This document shows positions 21,319 through 29,091 of a stretch of DNA of 38,652 nucleotides, in pieces; position 1 is the stretch's first letter; every line of letters starts with the position of its first letter. The notes under the pieces were generated by a model. That model saw only the letters and a list, made by a program, of their open reading frames with translations, had not been told where the DNA came from and did no database searches. This DNA is from Candidatus Uhrbacteria bacterium (GTDB taxonomy: Bacteria; Patescibacteriota; Patescibacteriia; UBA9934), in assembly GCA_903848275.1 (NCBI GenBank), contig CAINGB010000016.1:1-38652 (forward strand). The letters are read 5' to 3'. The translations under genes were made by a program, and so were the position numbers.

Positions 21319-22827
21319 ATGAGCGAGCTATCTTTGGGTCGAATCCCCCCACACAACCTGGAAGCTGAAGAGTCGCTGCTCGGCGCTATTTTGCTGGACC
21401 AAGAAACTTTGCTGAAGATTGGCGACGCTTTAACGGCTGAAGATTTTTACAAGGACTCGCACCGGATTTTGTACGAAACCATGCAGGAGTTAGCCGAACG
21501 TCACCAGCCAATTGATATTTTAACCGTCGGCAATCGCTTGGAGGAAAAGAATTTGCTGAAGCAGATTGGTGGTCGGACAACACTCGTCGAACTCACGAAC
21601 CAGGTGGCAACCGCGGCCCACGTCGCTCACTATGCGGAGATCGTGACGAAGAAGTCTTTACTGCGAAGGTTGCTGCGGGCGGCGAGTGAGATTACGGCCT
21701 TGGGTTATGACGAGACGGAGGATGCAGATATTTTGATTGACTCGGCGGAACAGAAACTTTTCAACGTCTCGAGCAACGTGCAGAAGACCAGCTTTGTGCC
21801 CTTGCGCTCCGTGTTGACGCAAGCCTTTGACCGCATTGACGAACTGCACCGTGACCGCGGGAAGTTGCGCGGCGTGCCAACTGGTTTTACGGGCCTCGAT
21901 AACTTACTGGCGGGACTGCAGAAGTCGGACTTGATTATCTTGGCTGCTCGTCCATCCGTGGGTAAAACGTCGTTCGCGCTTGATATTATTCGCTCGGTCG
22001 CCATGCGGACTAAACAGCCGGTGGGCTTCTTCTCGCTCGAAATGAGTAAGGAACAGTTGGTTGACCGTATGATTTGTGCGGAGGCTGGCGTCGACCTGTG
22101 GAAGCTGCGCAACGGCCGGTTGTCGGACACGAGCGACGACTTTCCCCGCATTGGTGAGGCACTCGGCAAGCTATCGGAAGCCCAGATTTACATTGACGAC
22201 TCGCCAACGGCTAACATCATGACGATCCGCACCAAGGCCCGACGGTTGCAATCGGAACACGGTCTGTCGCTAATCGTCATCGACTACTTGCAGCTGATGG
22301 AAGCGCGTAAGCAAACGGATAATCGCGTGCAAGAAGTGTCGGAAATTTCCCGCGGTTTAAAACAGATTGCCAAGGAACTTGGGGTACCAGTGCTGGCCCT
22401 CGCGCAGCTCTCGCGTGCGGTGGAAATGACCAAGCCGGCCATTCCAAAACTGGCGCATTTGCGTGACTCAGGAAGCATTGAGCAGGACGCCGACATCGTG
22501 ATGTTCTTGTACCGCAAGGCCGCGGACCGTAACTATTTGCCGGAAGAACTGACGCCGGATGAGCGAACGTCGGCGGAAATCCACATCGCTAAACATCGTA
22601 ACGGGCCGACCGGCATGGTAAAATTGTTCTGGGACGCCGCGAAGACGAGCTTTAAGAACCTCGACAAGCAGCCGGCCGAGCTGCCAACGCCATTAGTTGG
22701 TGGTAATGCAACCCCGCCCAGTGCCGGCATAGTCAACGTCGGTGATAGGAGCAACTTCAACTTACCACCGGGCGCACCGCCCAAGGGCTTCACCCCTCCG
22801 GGTGGGTTTAGACGACCTCAGCATTAA
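21319..22827 (+). CDS. dnaB: Replicative DNA helicase DnaB
   Basis: 502 residues, full length. N-terminal domain about 1-120 opens with RIPPHNLEAEESLLGAILLD, the family start. RecA-like motor: Walker A ARPSVGKTSFALDI (about 215-228), FFSLEMSKEQLVDRM, Walker B LIVIDYLQLM (about 320-329), SRGLKQIAKEL, and SGSIEQDADIVMFLYR with the arginine-finger region. A Pro/Gly-rich tail of about 55 residues (PPGAPPKGFTPPGGF) is disordered. TAACAT lies 8 nt before ATG and no Shine-Dalgarno is seen. ybaB and recR follow on the same strand, a replication-repair cluster. No intein is present. Confidence 0.97.
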   Translation: MSELSLGRIPPHNLEAEESLLGAILLDQETLLKIGDALTAEDFYKDSHRILYETMQELAERHQPIDILTVGNRLEEKNLLKQIGGRTTLVELTNQVATAAHVAHYAEIVTKKSLLRRLLRAASEITALGYDETEDADILIDSAEQKLFNVSSNVQKTSFVPLRSVLTQAFDRIDELHRDRGKLRGVPTGFTGLDNLLAGLQKSDLIILAARPSVGKTSFALDIIRSVAMRTKQPVGFFSLEMSKEQLVDRMICAEAGVDLWKLRNGRLSDTSDDFPRIGEALGKLSEAQIYIDDSPTANIMTIRTKARRLQSEHGLSLIVIDYLQLMEARKQTDNRVQEVSEISRGLKQIAKELGVPVLALAQLSRAVEMTKPAIPKLAHLRDSGSIEQDADIVMFLYRKAADRNYLPEELTPDERTSAEIHIAKHRNGPTGMVKLFWDAAKTSFKNLDKQPAELPTPLVGGNATPPSAGIVNVGDRSNFNLPPGAPPKGFTPPGGFRRPQH

Positions 22828-22846
22828 ATAAATTAATGATTTCATT

Positions 22847-23152
22847 ATGTTCAACAAACTCAAAGAACTCAAAGACATGCGCGATCAGAGCAAGAAGATG
22901 AAAGAAATGCTCGACGAAATTTTGGTCGTCGGTAGCGGCGCCCGCGGTGGTGTTATGATTACCATCAACGGTAGTCATGAGATTTTGGGCGTGCAGATTA
23001 ACGACGACGTGGAGCGCAGCGCTATTGCTCAAGGGATTAAAGACGCCTTCGCCGACGCTAATAAGCAATTGCAGGGGGAGATGATGAAAAAGATGAAGGA
23101 GATGGGCGGCATCGGCGGGTTGGGAGATATGATTAAAAATTTGGGGGCATAA
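22847..23152 (+). CDS. ybaB: YbaB/EbfC family nucleoid-associated protein
   Basis: 101 residues, normal for the family. Start MFNKLKELKDMRDQSKKMKEML forms the first long helix, and VVGSGARGGVMITINGSHEILGVQIN (about 25-50) is the conserved strand-turn pattern of the dimer core. The tail is Gly/Met-rich (MKEMGGIGGLGDMIKNLG). The dimer binds DNA in a tweezer-like manner. It lies 19 nt after dnaB and 1 nt before recR, the classical ybaB-recR pairing. Confidence 0.93.
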   Translation: MFNKLKELKDMRDQSKKMKEMLDEILVVGSGARGGVMITINGSHEILGVQINDDVERSAIAQGIKDAFADANKQLQGEMMKKMKEMGGIGGLGDMIKNLGA

Positions 23153-23153
23153 C

Positions 23154-23756
23154 ATGCGTAATTTCCCAGCGCCAATTCATAATGCGACCGCCGCTTTGGG
23201 AAGGTTGCCGGGCGTGGGGCCAAAAACGGCGCTGCGTTATACGTTTGCGCTGCTGCGGTTGCCGAAGTACGAACTCGATAATTTGGCGGCAACGATCGTG
23301 GGGCTGAAGAATGTCCAGACGTGCAGCGTGTGCTTTGCGTTTACCGAAAAGCCAGTGTGCGAAATTTGTGCTGATAGTTCACGGACTGGCGATATGTTAT
23401 GCGTGGTTAGCGAGTCCCGTGACATTGCGACGATTGAGGCGACGCATGCCTACCGCGGCAAATACTTTGTGCTGGGCGGTGTGCTGAACCCGATTGATGG
23501 GGCGACGCCAGACACCTTGCGTTGTCATGAACTGGTGGCGCGGTTGACGCTACATCCAGAAATCGTCGAGGTCATTCTAGCCTTCAGTCCGGACGTCCAC
23601 GGCGAAACGACTATCCTCTACTTGGGCAAGCAACTAGGCTCGCTGAACCGAAAAACTACCAGACTGGCTCGCGGCTTGCCGATGGGCGCTGACATTGAGT
23701 ACGCCGACGAGGTGACGCTAGCTTCCGCATTTACAGGCCGTTCAAATACGCAATAA
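23154..23756 (+). CDS. recR: Recombination protein RecR
   Basis: 200 residues, usual length. HhH near the N-terminus (LGRLPGVGPKTALRY, about 16-30), a Cys4 zinc site (CSVC and CEIC, about 57-76, spaced by 11 residues), then Toprim (LCVVSESRDIATIEATHAYRG) and the C-terminal segment ARGLPMGADIEYADEVTLASAF, the family signature. It loads RecA at gaps with RecO/RecF. The 3' end overlaps the convergent guanylate-kinase-like gene by 26 nt. Confidence 0.95.
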   Translation: MRNFPAPIHNATAALGRLPGVGPKTALRYTFALLRLPKYELDNLAATIVGLKNVQTCSVCFAFTEKPVCEICADSSRTGDMLCVVSESRDIATIEATHAYRGKYFVLGGVLNPIDGATPDTLRCHELVARLTLHPEIVEVILAFSPDVHGETTILYLGKQLGSLNRKTTRLARGLPMGADIEYADEVTLASAFTGRSNTQ

Positions 23757-24264
23757 ATTCTTGTAGGGCTAGTTCCTTGCCGCCGGGAGTAAAGGAGTTG
23801 ATGAGGGTGAAATCTGGAGCGAGATCGATTTTGGCTCGCGCTTCGTCCTCAGCAGAACGAGCAGTGATGATGGCGGCATTGACGAGTGAGGAGTCGCGAT
23901 TCTCGGGAATTATTCGCACGATGCGAGTTGGATAGGAGCTGGCACGCATGGCGAGTGCCGAGGTTTCGAGCATGGCCCAGAGGACGTGATGGTCAGCAAT
24001 CAAGCGTTCGAGTTCAGCGCGCGGCGTGCCGTAGCGTTTCCCAACCAGAGTAACCGAAGTCAAAAGTTCGCCAGCAGCTTCTAAAGCAGTGAATTCCTCG
24101 TCACTGATAAAATCATAAAAGCGATCGTCCTGTGCTTCACGCCAGGCCCGAGTCGTCACCGATTTGAGCACGGCAAACTTTTCAGGATAAGCGTCGACAG
24201 CAGCCAACGTCAACGTTGTTTTCCCGGCTTGGCTTGGCCCGACTAGTGCAATAACTTGCCCCAT
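23731..24264 (-). CDS. Guanylate kinase-like P-loop protein
   Basis: 177 residues, slightly short for Gmk (about 190-210). P-loop GPSQAGKTTLTL (about 9-20) and the GMP-binding segment SVTTRAWREAQDDRFYDFISDEEF (about 35-58) match the Gmk pattern TTRxPRxGExxGxDYxFxS in register. However, Pro-Arg becomes Ala-Trp-Arg and the Gly of the GMP site is replaced by Asp. A further family element is GKRYGTPRAELERLI (YGT, about 76-90). It probably phosphorylates GMP, but the changes make another nucleotide substrate, or loss of activity, possible. No other gmk is in the window. It starts 34 nt from the divergent 24299 gene. Confidence 0.75.
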   Translation of the reverse strand: MGQVIALVGPSQAGKTTLTLAAVDAYPEKFAVLKSVTTRAWREAQDDRFYDFISDEEFTALEAAGELLTSVTLVGKRYGTPRAELERLIADHHVLWAMLETSALAMRASSYPTRIVRIIPENRDSSLVNAAIITARSAEDEARAKIDLAPDFTLINSFTPGGKELALQEFIAYLNGL

Positions 24265-24286
24265 AGTATTTCGCGATGAATCTAGC

Positions 24287-24292
24287 TATACT
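24287..24292 (+). promoter_or_regulatory. -10 box 6 nt before the PEGA gene start
   Basis: TATACT (24287-24292), then 6 nt, then ATG at 24299; the same arrangement as tspO. A transcript would start on the A of ATG. Confidence 0.65.
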
Positions 24293-24298
24293 GTAGCT

Positions 24299-25477
24299 AT
24301 GCGTCCAGTTTTCCGCAATATCATTTTTACCGGCTTCGCTACAGCATTTTTAGTTGGGGCTCCGTTAGTAGTGCTTTACACTGCTGGCTACCGCTATAAT
24401 ACAGTGAATGGCCATATTGTCCGCACTGGTGTGCTCACTGTGTCTTCGTTGCCACGAGGAGCCTCGGTGCTAATCCCCAACTACTCACAGGACAAAAAAA
24501 CACCGGCTATCTTTAGTCGGATCATGCCTGGCAATTACGCGTTGACACTCAACCGCGAGGCGTACCACGATTGGCAGGCTAATGTGACCGTAGAAAGTGG
24601 TCGCACGACGGCGCTCGGCGAAATTTTATTATTTCATGACTTGGCGCCAACGCTCGTGGCTGCTAAGGATTTAAGCGATACCACGCCTTCGCCTGATGGT
24701 ACCCTGCTAGTCGGTTTGGTGCGCGGAGCAAGTGCAGCAGCTGTGTGGGTGATGGATCTGACAGATGCCACGTCGACTATGATTACAGAATACCCGGCCA
24801 AGCCGAGTGACGCTCTACAATTGAGCTGGAGCCAGGGTGGTTCTTTGATTACTTTAGCGAATAAAACCAGCGGCGTCAGTAATATTTTTACTTTGAATGG
24901 GGCACCAGTCAATGACCCAGTGACGGCGGAAGCGAGTCCGTTTTTGTTAGTAAAAAATAACCAAGCAGTTGAGCTACACGACGCTCGCGAGGCTGCCCAG
25001 CCTTTGATTGGCTTTCTACCTTTAGCCGATTATACAGTGGCCGAGGTCGACAATAATCAGGTAGTTTTGTTGGGTAGTGACCGGTCAATCTATCTAGTTG
25101 ACGTGACGGCTAAGAACCCTATCCTACTCTCGGCTAAGGGTACTATTTATGACTTCGCGCCAACTGTTGGCTTATTTGCCTGGAGCGACGGCATAGAAAT
25201 CCATACCTTTGATTTAGCGAGTCAACAGCAAACGTTTATTACGCGACAAAGTAAGGCCATTATTAGTGTAGCCTGGCATGCTTCTGGTCGCGCCTTAATT
25301 GTCAGCACGAATGACGACGTGAGGGCGTTCGAGTTAAGTGAACGCAAAATTGTAACTTCCCTACTAGCTGACGCCACTATCTTTTCCTTTTGGCTGAATG
25401 CGGCGCGCGATACCGGTTATTTTTACGGCGAGTATCAGGGCACGAGAGGAGTGTTTACATTACCGATTACGAAATAG
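24299..25477 (+). CDS. Membrane-anchored PEGA and beta-propeller-like surface protein
   Basis: 392 residues. One N-terminal anchor (about 9-29, IIFTGFATAFLVGAPLVVLYTAG). A PEGA domain follows (about 40-105): GVLTVSSLPRGASVLI and the closing NYALTLNREAYHDWQANVTV. From about 115 to the end there are repeated blade-like stretches, such as TPSPDGTLLVGLV, LQLSWSQGGSLITLA, GLFAWSDGIEIHTF and SVAWHASGRALIVS, consistent with a WD40/TolB-type propeller. Such proteins are common on CPR cell surfaces and are presumed to bind partners or glycans; function unknown. Convergent with the 25478 gene, whose stop is adjacent. Confidence 0.8.
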   Translation: MRPVFRNIIFTGFATAFLVGAPLVVLYTAGYRYNTVNGHIVRTGVLTVSSLPRGASVLIPNYSQDKKTPAIFSRIMPGNYALTLNREAYHDWQANVTVESGRTTALGEILLFHDLAPTLVAAKDLSDTTPSPDGTLLVGLVRGASAAAVWVMDLTDATSTMITEYPAKPSDALQLSWSQGGSLITLANKTSGVSNIFTLNGAPVNDPVTAEASPFLLVKNNQAVELHDAREAAQPLIGFLPLADYTVAEVDNNQVVLLGSDRSIYLVDVTAKNPILLSAKGTIYDFAPTVGLFAWSDGIEIHTFDLASQQQTFITRQSKAIISVAWHASGRALIVSTNDDVRAFELSERKIVTSLLADATIFSFWLNAARDTGYFYGEYQGTRGVFTLPITK

Positions 25478-25999
25478 CTAGTTAAGAAACTGGAAAGTGA
25501 CGAGCATGATGCCGACTTTTTGGTCGTCCGGATATTGCGTGATTATTTTTATTATCCGATCTTTGTAGGCTACAAAATAGTCCTGTTCGCCGCTTGGCAA
25601 AGTAAATTTATTCGCTGGGTAACCAGCAAATAAGAACTCACTCTTAGTGCTGCCATTGTCTTGATAATAGGTTGCTACTTCAGCCAGCGTGCTAGCAACT
25701 TCACTGATAGTTAAGTAGCTAATATTAGTAAAGGGATCAATAAAAGATAATCCATCCTTGCTCGGAATGAGCTGCCAATCTTCGGGATAGCCCATGGACC
25801 AAACTGACCCGATGTAGGTTTTCCAGTGCGCAATAGGCAGCAATGGCGAGCTGATAGCTCTGTCCGCTGCGGTCGAGGCAGTTGAACGAAGATCTTGACC
25901 ACGGCGTAAAACAACAATCATCGATACCACCAGAGCGATGGCAAAAATTAGCATGACGGTGGTAGCGAAGGGCGAGACTTGGGGTGGCGTGCGACGCAT
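25478..25999 (-). CDS. Membrane-anchored protein of unknown function
   Basis: About 173 residues from MRRTPPQVSPF (25999); the ATG at 26005 adds two residues. An anchor at about 12-33 (ATTVMLIFAIALVVSMIVVL) is followed by a Ser/Thr/Ala linker and an outer domain of about 115 residues with aromatic strands (WKTYIGSVWSMGYPEDWQLI, LSFIDPFTNISYLTIS, DYFVAYKDRIIKIITQYP). The pattern W...GYPxxW near the start recalls PsbP-like/DUF domains found on many CPR lipoproteins, but the match is only visual. It lies 18 nt downstream of rfbD on the same strand. Confidence 0.65.
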   Translation of the reverse strand: MRRTPPQVSPFATTVMLIFAIALVVSMIVVLRRGQDLRSTASTAADRAISSPLLPIAHWKTYIGSVWSMGYPEDWQLIPSKDGLSFIDPFTNISYLTISEVASTLAEVATYYQDNGSTKSEFLFAGYPANKFTLPSGEQDYFVAYKDRIIKIITQYPDDQKVGIMLVTFQFLN

Positions 26000-26017
26000 A
26001 AGCAAAACTAGAGGGGG

Positions 26018-26878
26018 CTAGAGATTGATGCTCGTAATATACTCCTTTAAGGCCAAAGCGCGCGAACGCATGGCTGGAAGTTTAGTATTGTTGAGAGCTG
26101 CAAAGGCGGGGCGTGGCGCTGGTCGCGGGAACTCGCTGCCGAGAACGGGAATGCGTGGAGTGGCTGAAGGGGCGAGGGCGAAAATTTCTTCCGCGAACTG
26201 GTACCAGGTGACGCCGGGGCCTGGGTTGACGAGGTGATAGATGCCGGTTGGTGTGTTCGCTGTTATGAGGCGCAGGGTTTCCGTAGCGATGTCGACAGTG
26301 TAGCTTGGCATGCCGACTTCTTCGTTAACGATGCGCAGTTCTGGTTTGGTTTTGGCGAGGCTAGTGATGAGCTCGACGAAACTCTGCTTGGCGGCACTGG
26401 AAGTGCCAGCTGGGCCGAAGATTTTACTCATACGGCAGAGCAGATAACGGGCGCCAGAATCAATAACAAACTTCTCCCCCGCTGCTTTAGTTTCTCCGTA
26501 TTTCGAGATTGGATTAGTTATGTCATCTTCGGCGTAGCCATCGATTTTGTTACCAGCGAAAACGTAGTCCGTGCTGTAATGGACCAAGAGGGCGTCGATG
26601 CTTTTGGCGGCAGTGGCTAGGTACTTGGGACCGAGAGCATTAATGGCGTAAGCAATGGGATAGACAGCAGCGTCTTCGGCTTTGTCGACCAGGTTATAAG
26701 CGGCTGCGTTGACGATGACGTCGGGCTGATGTTCGGCGATATACGACGAAACCGCGGCCTCGTCGGTGATATCGAGCTCTTCGCGTTCGGTGGCGAGAAC
26801 GTCATGACCTGCGGCGGTGAAGACGGCTAGAAGCTGCGAACCAAGGTTGCCGTGGGCACCGGTGAGTAATATTTTCAT
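26018..26878 (-). CDS. rfbD: dTDP-4-dehydrorhamnose reductase
   Basis: 286 residues, usual length. Nucleotide loop LLTGAHGNLGSQLL (GxxGxxG, about 4-17), STDYVFAG (about 106-113), and the YxxxK pair in ISKYGETKAAGE (about 130-141). It reduces dTDP-4-keto-rhamnose with NAD(P)H to give dTDP-L-rhamnose. Order on the strand is rfbB-rfbC-rfbD, with a solo REP end filling the gap to rfbC. rfbA, which makes dTDP-glucose, is not in the window. Confidence 0.94.
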   Translation of the reverse strand: MKILLTGAHGNLGSQLLAVFTAAGHDVLATEREELDITDEAAVSSYIAEHQPDVIVNAAAYNLVDKAEDAAVYPIAYAINALGPKYLATAAKSIDALLVHYSTDYVFAGNKIDGYAEDDITNPISKYGETKAAGEKFVIDSGARYLLCRMSKIFGPAGTSSAAKQSFVELITSLAKTKPELRIVNEEVGMPSYTVDIATETLRLITANTPTGIYHLVNPGPGVTWYQFAEEIFALAPSATPRIPVLGSEFPRPAPRPAFAALNNTKLPAMRSRALALKEYITSINL

Positions 26879-26881
26879 AGC

Positions 26882-26919
26882 AAATTCGCAAAATTCCCGA
26901 TTCCCGACCTGACCCCTTT
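26882..26919 (-). repeat. Solo REP end at the rfbC stop codon
   Basis: Identical over 38 nt to the transposon ends at 14946-14983 and 15829-15866. It begins directly after the rfbC TAA (26922-26920) and ends 3 nt before the rfbD start, in the same orientation as the copy at murB. No transposase is attached. Confidence 0.9.
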
Positions 26920-27468
26920 TTAAAAAGGTAAATTCAAGTCAGCGAAAGCAGGGGCGGCGGCGTCACGGGGTGAGAGTAAAGGGGCCTGATTGTCGATGAG
27001 GGGCCAGGTGACGTTGAAGGCGGGGTCGTTCCAGGCCACGTTGCCGTCACCGGCTTTGTCGTAGGTTTCCGTGCATTTGTAGACGACGTCGCAGTCGGTC
27101 AGGGCATAGAAACCGTGGGCGATGCCGGGTGGGAGCCAGAGCATTTGATGATTGTCGGCCGAGAGCTCGAGGCCGAACCATTGTTTGTAAGTAGACGAGT
27201 CGCGGCGGAGGTCAACGGCGACGTCAAAGATGCGACCACGACTGCAACGGACTAGCTTGCCCATGGCTTTGGGTGGAAGCTGAAAGTGTAGGCCGCGCAA
27301 GACGCCTTGGACTGACGTCGATTGATTGTCTTGATTGAAGACTGTCGGCAAGCCGAGGGCGGCGAATTTGTCCGCGTTGAAAGATTCGAAGAAAGCGCCA
27401 CGGTCATCAGCGAGAACGTCAGGTGAAATAATGACGACGTCGTTTAATGTGGTTTTTTCGATTTTCAT
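26920..27468 (-). CDS. rfbC: dTDP-4-dehydrorhamnose 3,5-epimerase
   Basis: 182 residues from MKIEKTTLNDVV (27468), supported by an AGGAGGGGG Shine-Dalgarno about 5 nt upstream; the ATG at 27492 would fall in the upstream hairpin. Cupin-fold signatures: FNQDNQSTSVQGVLRGLHFQ (His in GLHFQ is the base, about residue 62), the partner Asp in VAVDLRRDS, and PPGIAHGFYAL. It epimerises C3 and C5 of the 4-keto sugar. The TAA stop abuts a solo REP end. Confidence 0.95.
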   Translation of the reverse strand: MKIEKTTLNDVVIISPDVLADDRGAFFESFNADKFAALGLPTVFNQDNQSTSVQGVLRGLHFQLPPKAMGKLVRCSRGRIFDVAVDLRRDSSTYKQWFGLELSADNHQMLWLPPGIAHGFYALTDCDVVYKCTETYDKAGDGNVAWNDPAFNVTWPLIDNQAPLLSPRDAAAPAFADLNLPF

Positions 27469-27483
27469 AAAGCCCCCTCCTAA

Positions 27484-27503
27484 CTCCCCCATACCTGGGG
27501 GAG
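27484..27503. repeat. G/C hairpin between rfbB and rfbC
   Basis: CTCCCCCA (27484-27491), 4-nt loop, TGGGGGAG (27496-27503). It lies in the 40-nt gap upstream of the rfbC Shine-Dalgarno. Palindromes of this CTCCCCC/GGGGGAG type are widespread in bacteria. It may affect mRNA stability or rfbC initiation. Confidence 0.6.
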
Positions 27504-27508
27504 GGTTG

Positions 27509-28513
27509 TTATTTGCCGAACTGTTGCGAGTGCCAAGAACGGTAGATGCTGCTGTCCTTGATTGGCCGCCACCAAGCTTCGTTTTTACGGTACCATTCTA
27601 CCATATCGCGTAAACCTTCTTCGAATGTTTGACGTTGCGTCCAGCCGAGCTCGCGGGTGATTTTGCTGTGGTCGATGGCGTAGCGTTTGTCTTGGCCAGG
27701 GCGGTCGTTAATGTGGACCAACATGGTTTCGCTCAAACCCATGACACGAATGAGGGTTTTCGCGGTTTCCAGCACGGAGAGTTCGGAGTTGCCGCCCATC
27801 ATGTAAGTTTCACCAACGGTGCCGCGTTCGAGGATAGCTAAGACGCCAGCGCCGTGGTCGCGAGCATGAATCCAGTCGCGTACTTGCGTGCCGTCGCCGT
27901 GAATGGTAAGTGGTTTGCTTTCGAGGAGGTTGGTGATGGCAATGGACAGGAACTTTTCTGGGTACAAGTACGGGCCGTAGTTGTTGGTGCAGTTACTGAT
28001 GGTGGCGCGGAGTCCGTGAGTGTCGATGGCAGCGCGAACGAGATGATCCGCCGCAGCTTTGGTGGCGCTGTAAGGGTTGCGGGGTGAGTACGGCGTGGCT
28101 TCCGTGAATTTGGGATCATTGGCTTCGAGTGAGCCAAAAACTTCGTCGGTGCTGACTTGATGAAAGCGTTTGTTATATTTGACGCAGGCGTCGATGAGGC
28201 GCTGGGTGCCCAAAATGTTGGTCATGATGAACGGCTCGACGTCCGTAATACTGCGGTCAACGTGAGTTTCTGCCGCGAAGTTAATGACGGCGTCGACGGT
28301 TTGCACCAAGCTGTCGACTAGCTCTTTGTTGGTAATGGAGCCGTAGCAAAATTTATAACGAGGGTGAATTTGGAAGTCGAGCGTGGTGGTCAAATTGCCA
28401 GCGTAGGTCAAGGCATCCAAGTTGACGATATCCCAATCTGGACGCTCGGCCAGAACCGTGCGAATGAAGTGAGATCCAATAAAGCCGCAACCGCCTGTCA
28501 CCAAGAGTTTCAT
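27509..28513 (-). CDS. rfbB: dTDP-glucose 4,6-dehydratase
   Basis: 334 residues, extended SDR family. NAD loop TGGCGFIGSHFIRTVL (about 6-21), AAETHVDRSI (about 80-89), catalytic Thr-Asp-Glu in VSTDEVFG (about 119-126), and the YxxxK pair in NPYSATKAAADHLVRA (about 147-162). NCTNNYGPYLYPEKFLS is the substrate loop. It converts dTDP-glucose to the 4-keto-6-deoxy sugar, first of the three rhamnose enzymes here. A nucleotidyltransferase gene of another family precedes it by 12 nt. Confidence 0.96.
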   Translation of the reverse strand: MKLLVTGGCGFIGSHFIRTVLAERPDWDIVNLDALTYAGNLTTTLDFQIHPRYKFCYGSITNKELVDSLVQTVDAVINFAAETHVDRSITDVEPFIMTNILGTQRLIDACVKYNKRFHQVSTDEVFGSLEANDPKFTEATPYSPRNPYSATKAAADHLVRAAIDTHGLRATISNCTNNYGPYLYPEKFLSIAITNLLESKPLTIHGDGTQVRDWIHARDHGAGVLAILERGTVGETYMMGGNSELSVLETAKTLIRVMGLSETMLVHINDRPGQDKRYAIDHSKITRELGWTQRQTFEEGLRDMVEWYRKNEAWWRPIKDSSIYRSWHSQQFGK

Positions 28514-28525
28514 AGTTTTTGAACT

Positions 28526-28996
28526 TTACTGGGCGCCCATCAAAACGTCAATGGCACCAGCGGGAATATGCTTGCGCCAGTCGCTGTTGCCGGCGGCTTT
28601 TTTGGCCCGAATGTCGTCGCTCGAAATGCCTGGGACAGGCACGATTTTCTTGGTCTGGACGCCTAAACCTTCGAAGATAGCGCGAATTTCCTCGCGGCCA
28701 CTCCACACATACGGCTCGCTGCCGCCGGCTTCGTCGAGTACACGCTTGGCCCAGGCCACGTCTTCCCCACCGTCGCGGACAACAACGATAGTAGCGTCCA
28801 TGATGTCGCGAGCGAGCAAGGCAGCGCTAATCATTTCGCGGCGTTGCTCCACGGTGTAGGGCGCGTCGGGCGTCAATTTGCCTTCGTCGCAAATGACAAT
28901 GGTGACGTTGCCGCAGGTTTTAATCATGCCTTGGACGACCATGAGATGGCCTTCGTGAAAGGGTTGGAACTTGCCGGGGAAGATGCAGGTGGACAT
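28526..28996 (-). CDS. NMN adenylyltransferase-like nucleotidyltransferase
   Basis: 156 residues from MSTCIFPGKFQPFHEGHLM (28996); the frame extends to 29068 but that part lies in low-complexity repeats. The (H/T)xGH motif is in GKFQPFHEGH (about 8-17) and the second phosphate motif in PGISSDDIRAKKAAG (ISSxxxR). These mark the HxGH cytidylyl/adenylyltransferase family; the opening GxFQPFHxGH is most like archaeal-type NadM or related bifunctional enzymes. It may make NAD (cofactor of rfbB) or another nucleotide conjugate. It is not RfbA, which has a different fold and a GGxGTRL motif. It lies 12 nt upstream of rfbB. Confidence 0.8.
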   Translation of the reverse strand: MSTCIFPGKFQPFHEGHLMVVQGMIKTCGNVTIVICDEGKLTPDAPYTVEQRREMISAALLARDIMDATIVVVRDGGEDVAWAKRVLDEAGGSEPYVWSGREEIRAIFEGLGVQTKKIVPVPGISSDDIRAKKAAGNSDWRKHIPAGAIDVLMGAQ

Positions 28997-29091
28997 AAGT
29001 AATAGATTAATGGCGGGGTGGTTGAGTAGCGGGGTGGCGGGGTGGTTGGCTCGATGAACTTCTGCCACTACCCAGCTACGCTCCTACCCTG
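28997..29091. repeat. Intergenic low-complexity G/C repeats
   Basis: The 13-mer GGCGGGGTGGTTG occurs at 29012-29024 and 29036-29048. A roughly complementary C/T-rich stretch (CCACTACCC..CTACCCTGC) follows at about 29066-29098 with its own internal repeat of CTACCCAGCT. It can fold as a ragged stem between the DUF362 stop and the nucleotidyltransferase start. No gene or clear promoter seen. Confidence 0.5.

Noticed and set aside
24265-24298. A shared bidirectional promoter for the guanylate-kinase-like and 24299 genes
   Set aside because: A good -10 exists only for the plus-strand gene; on the minus strand no box at a usable distance from ATG was found.
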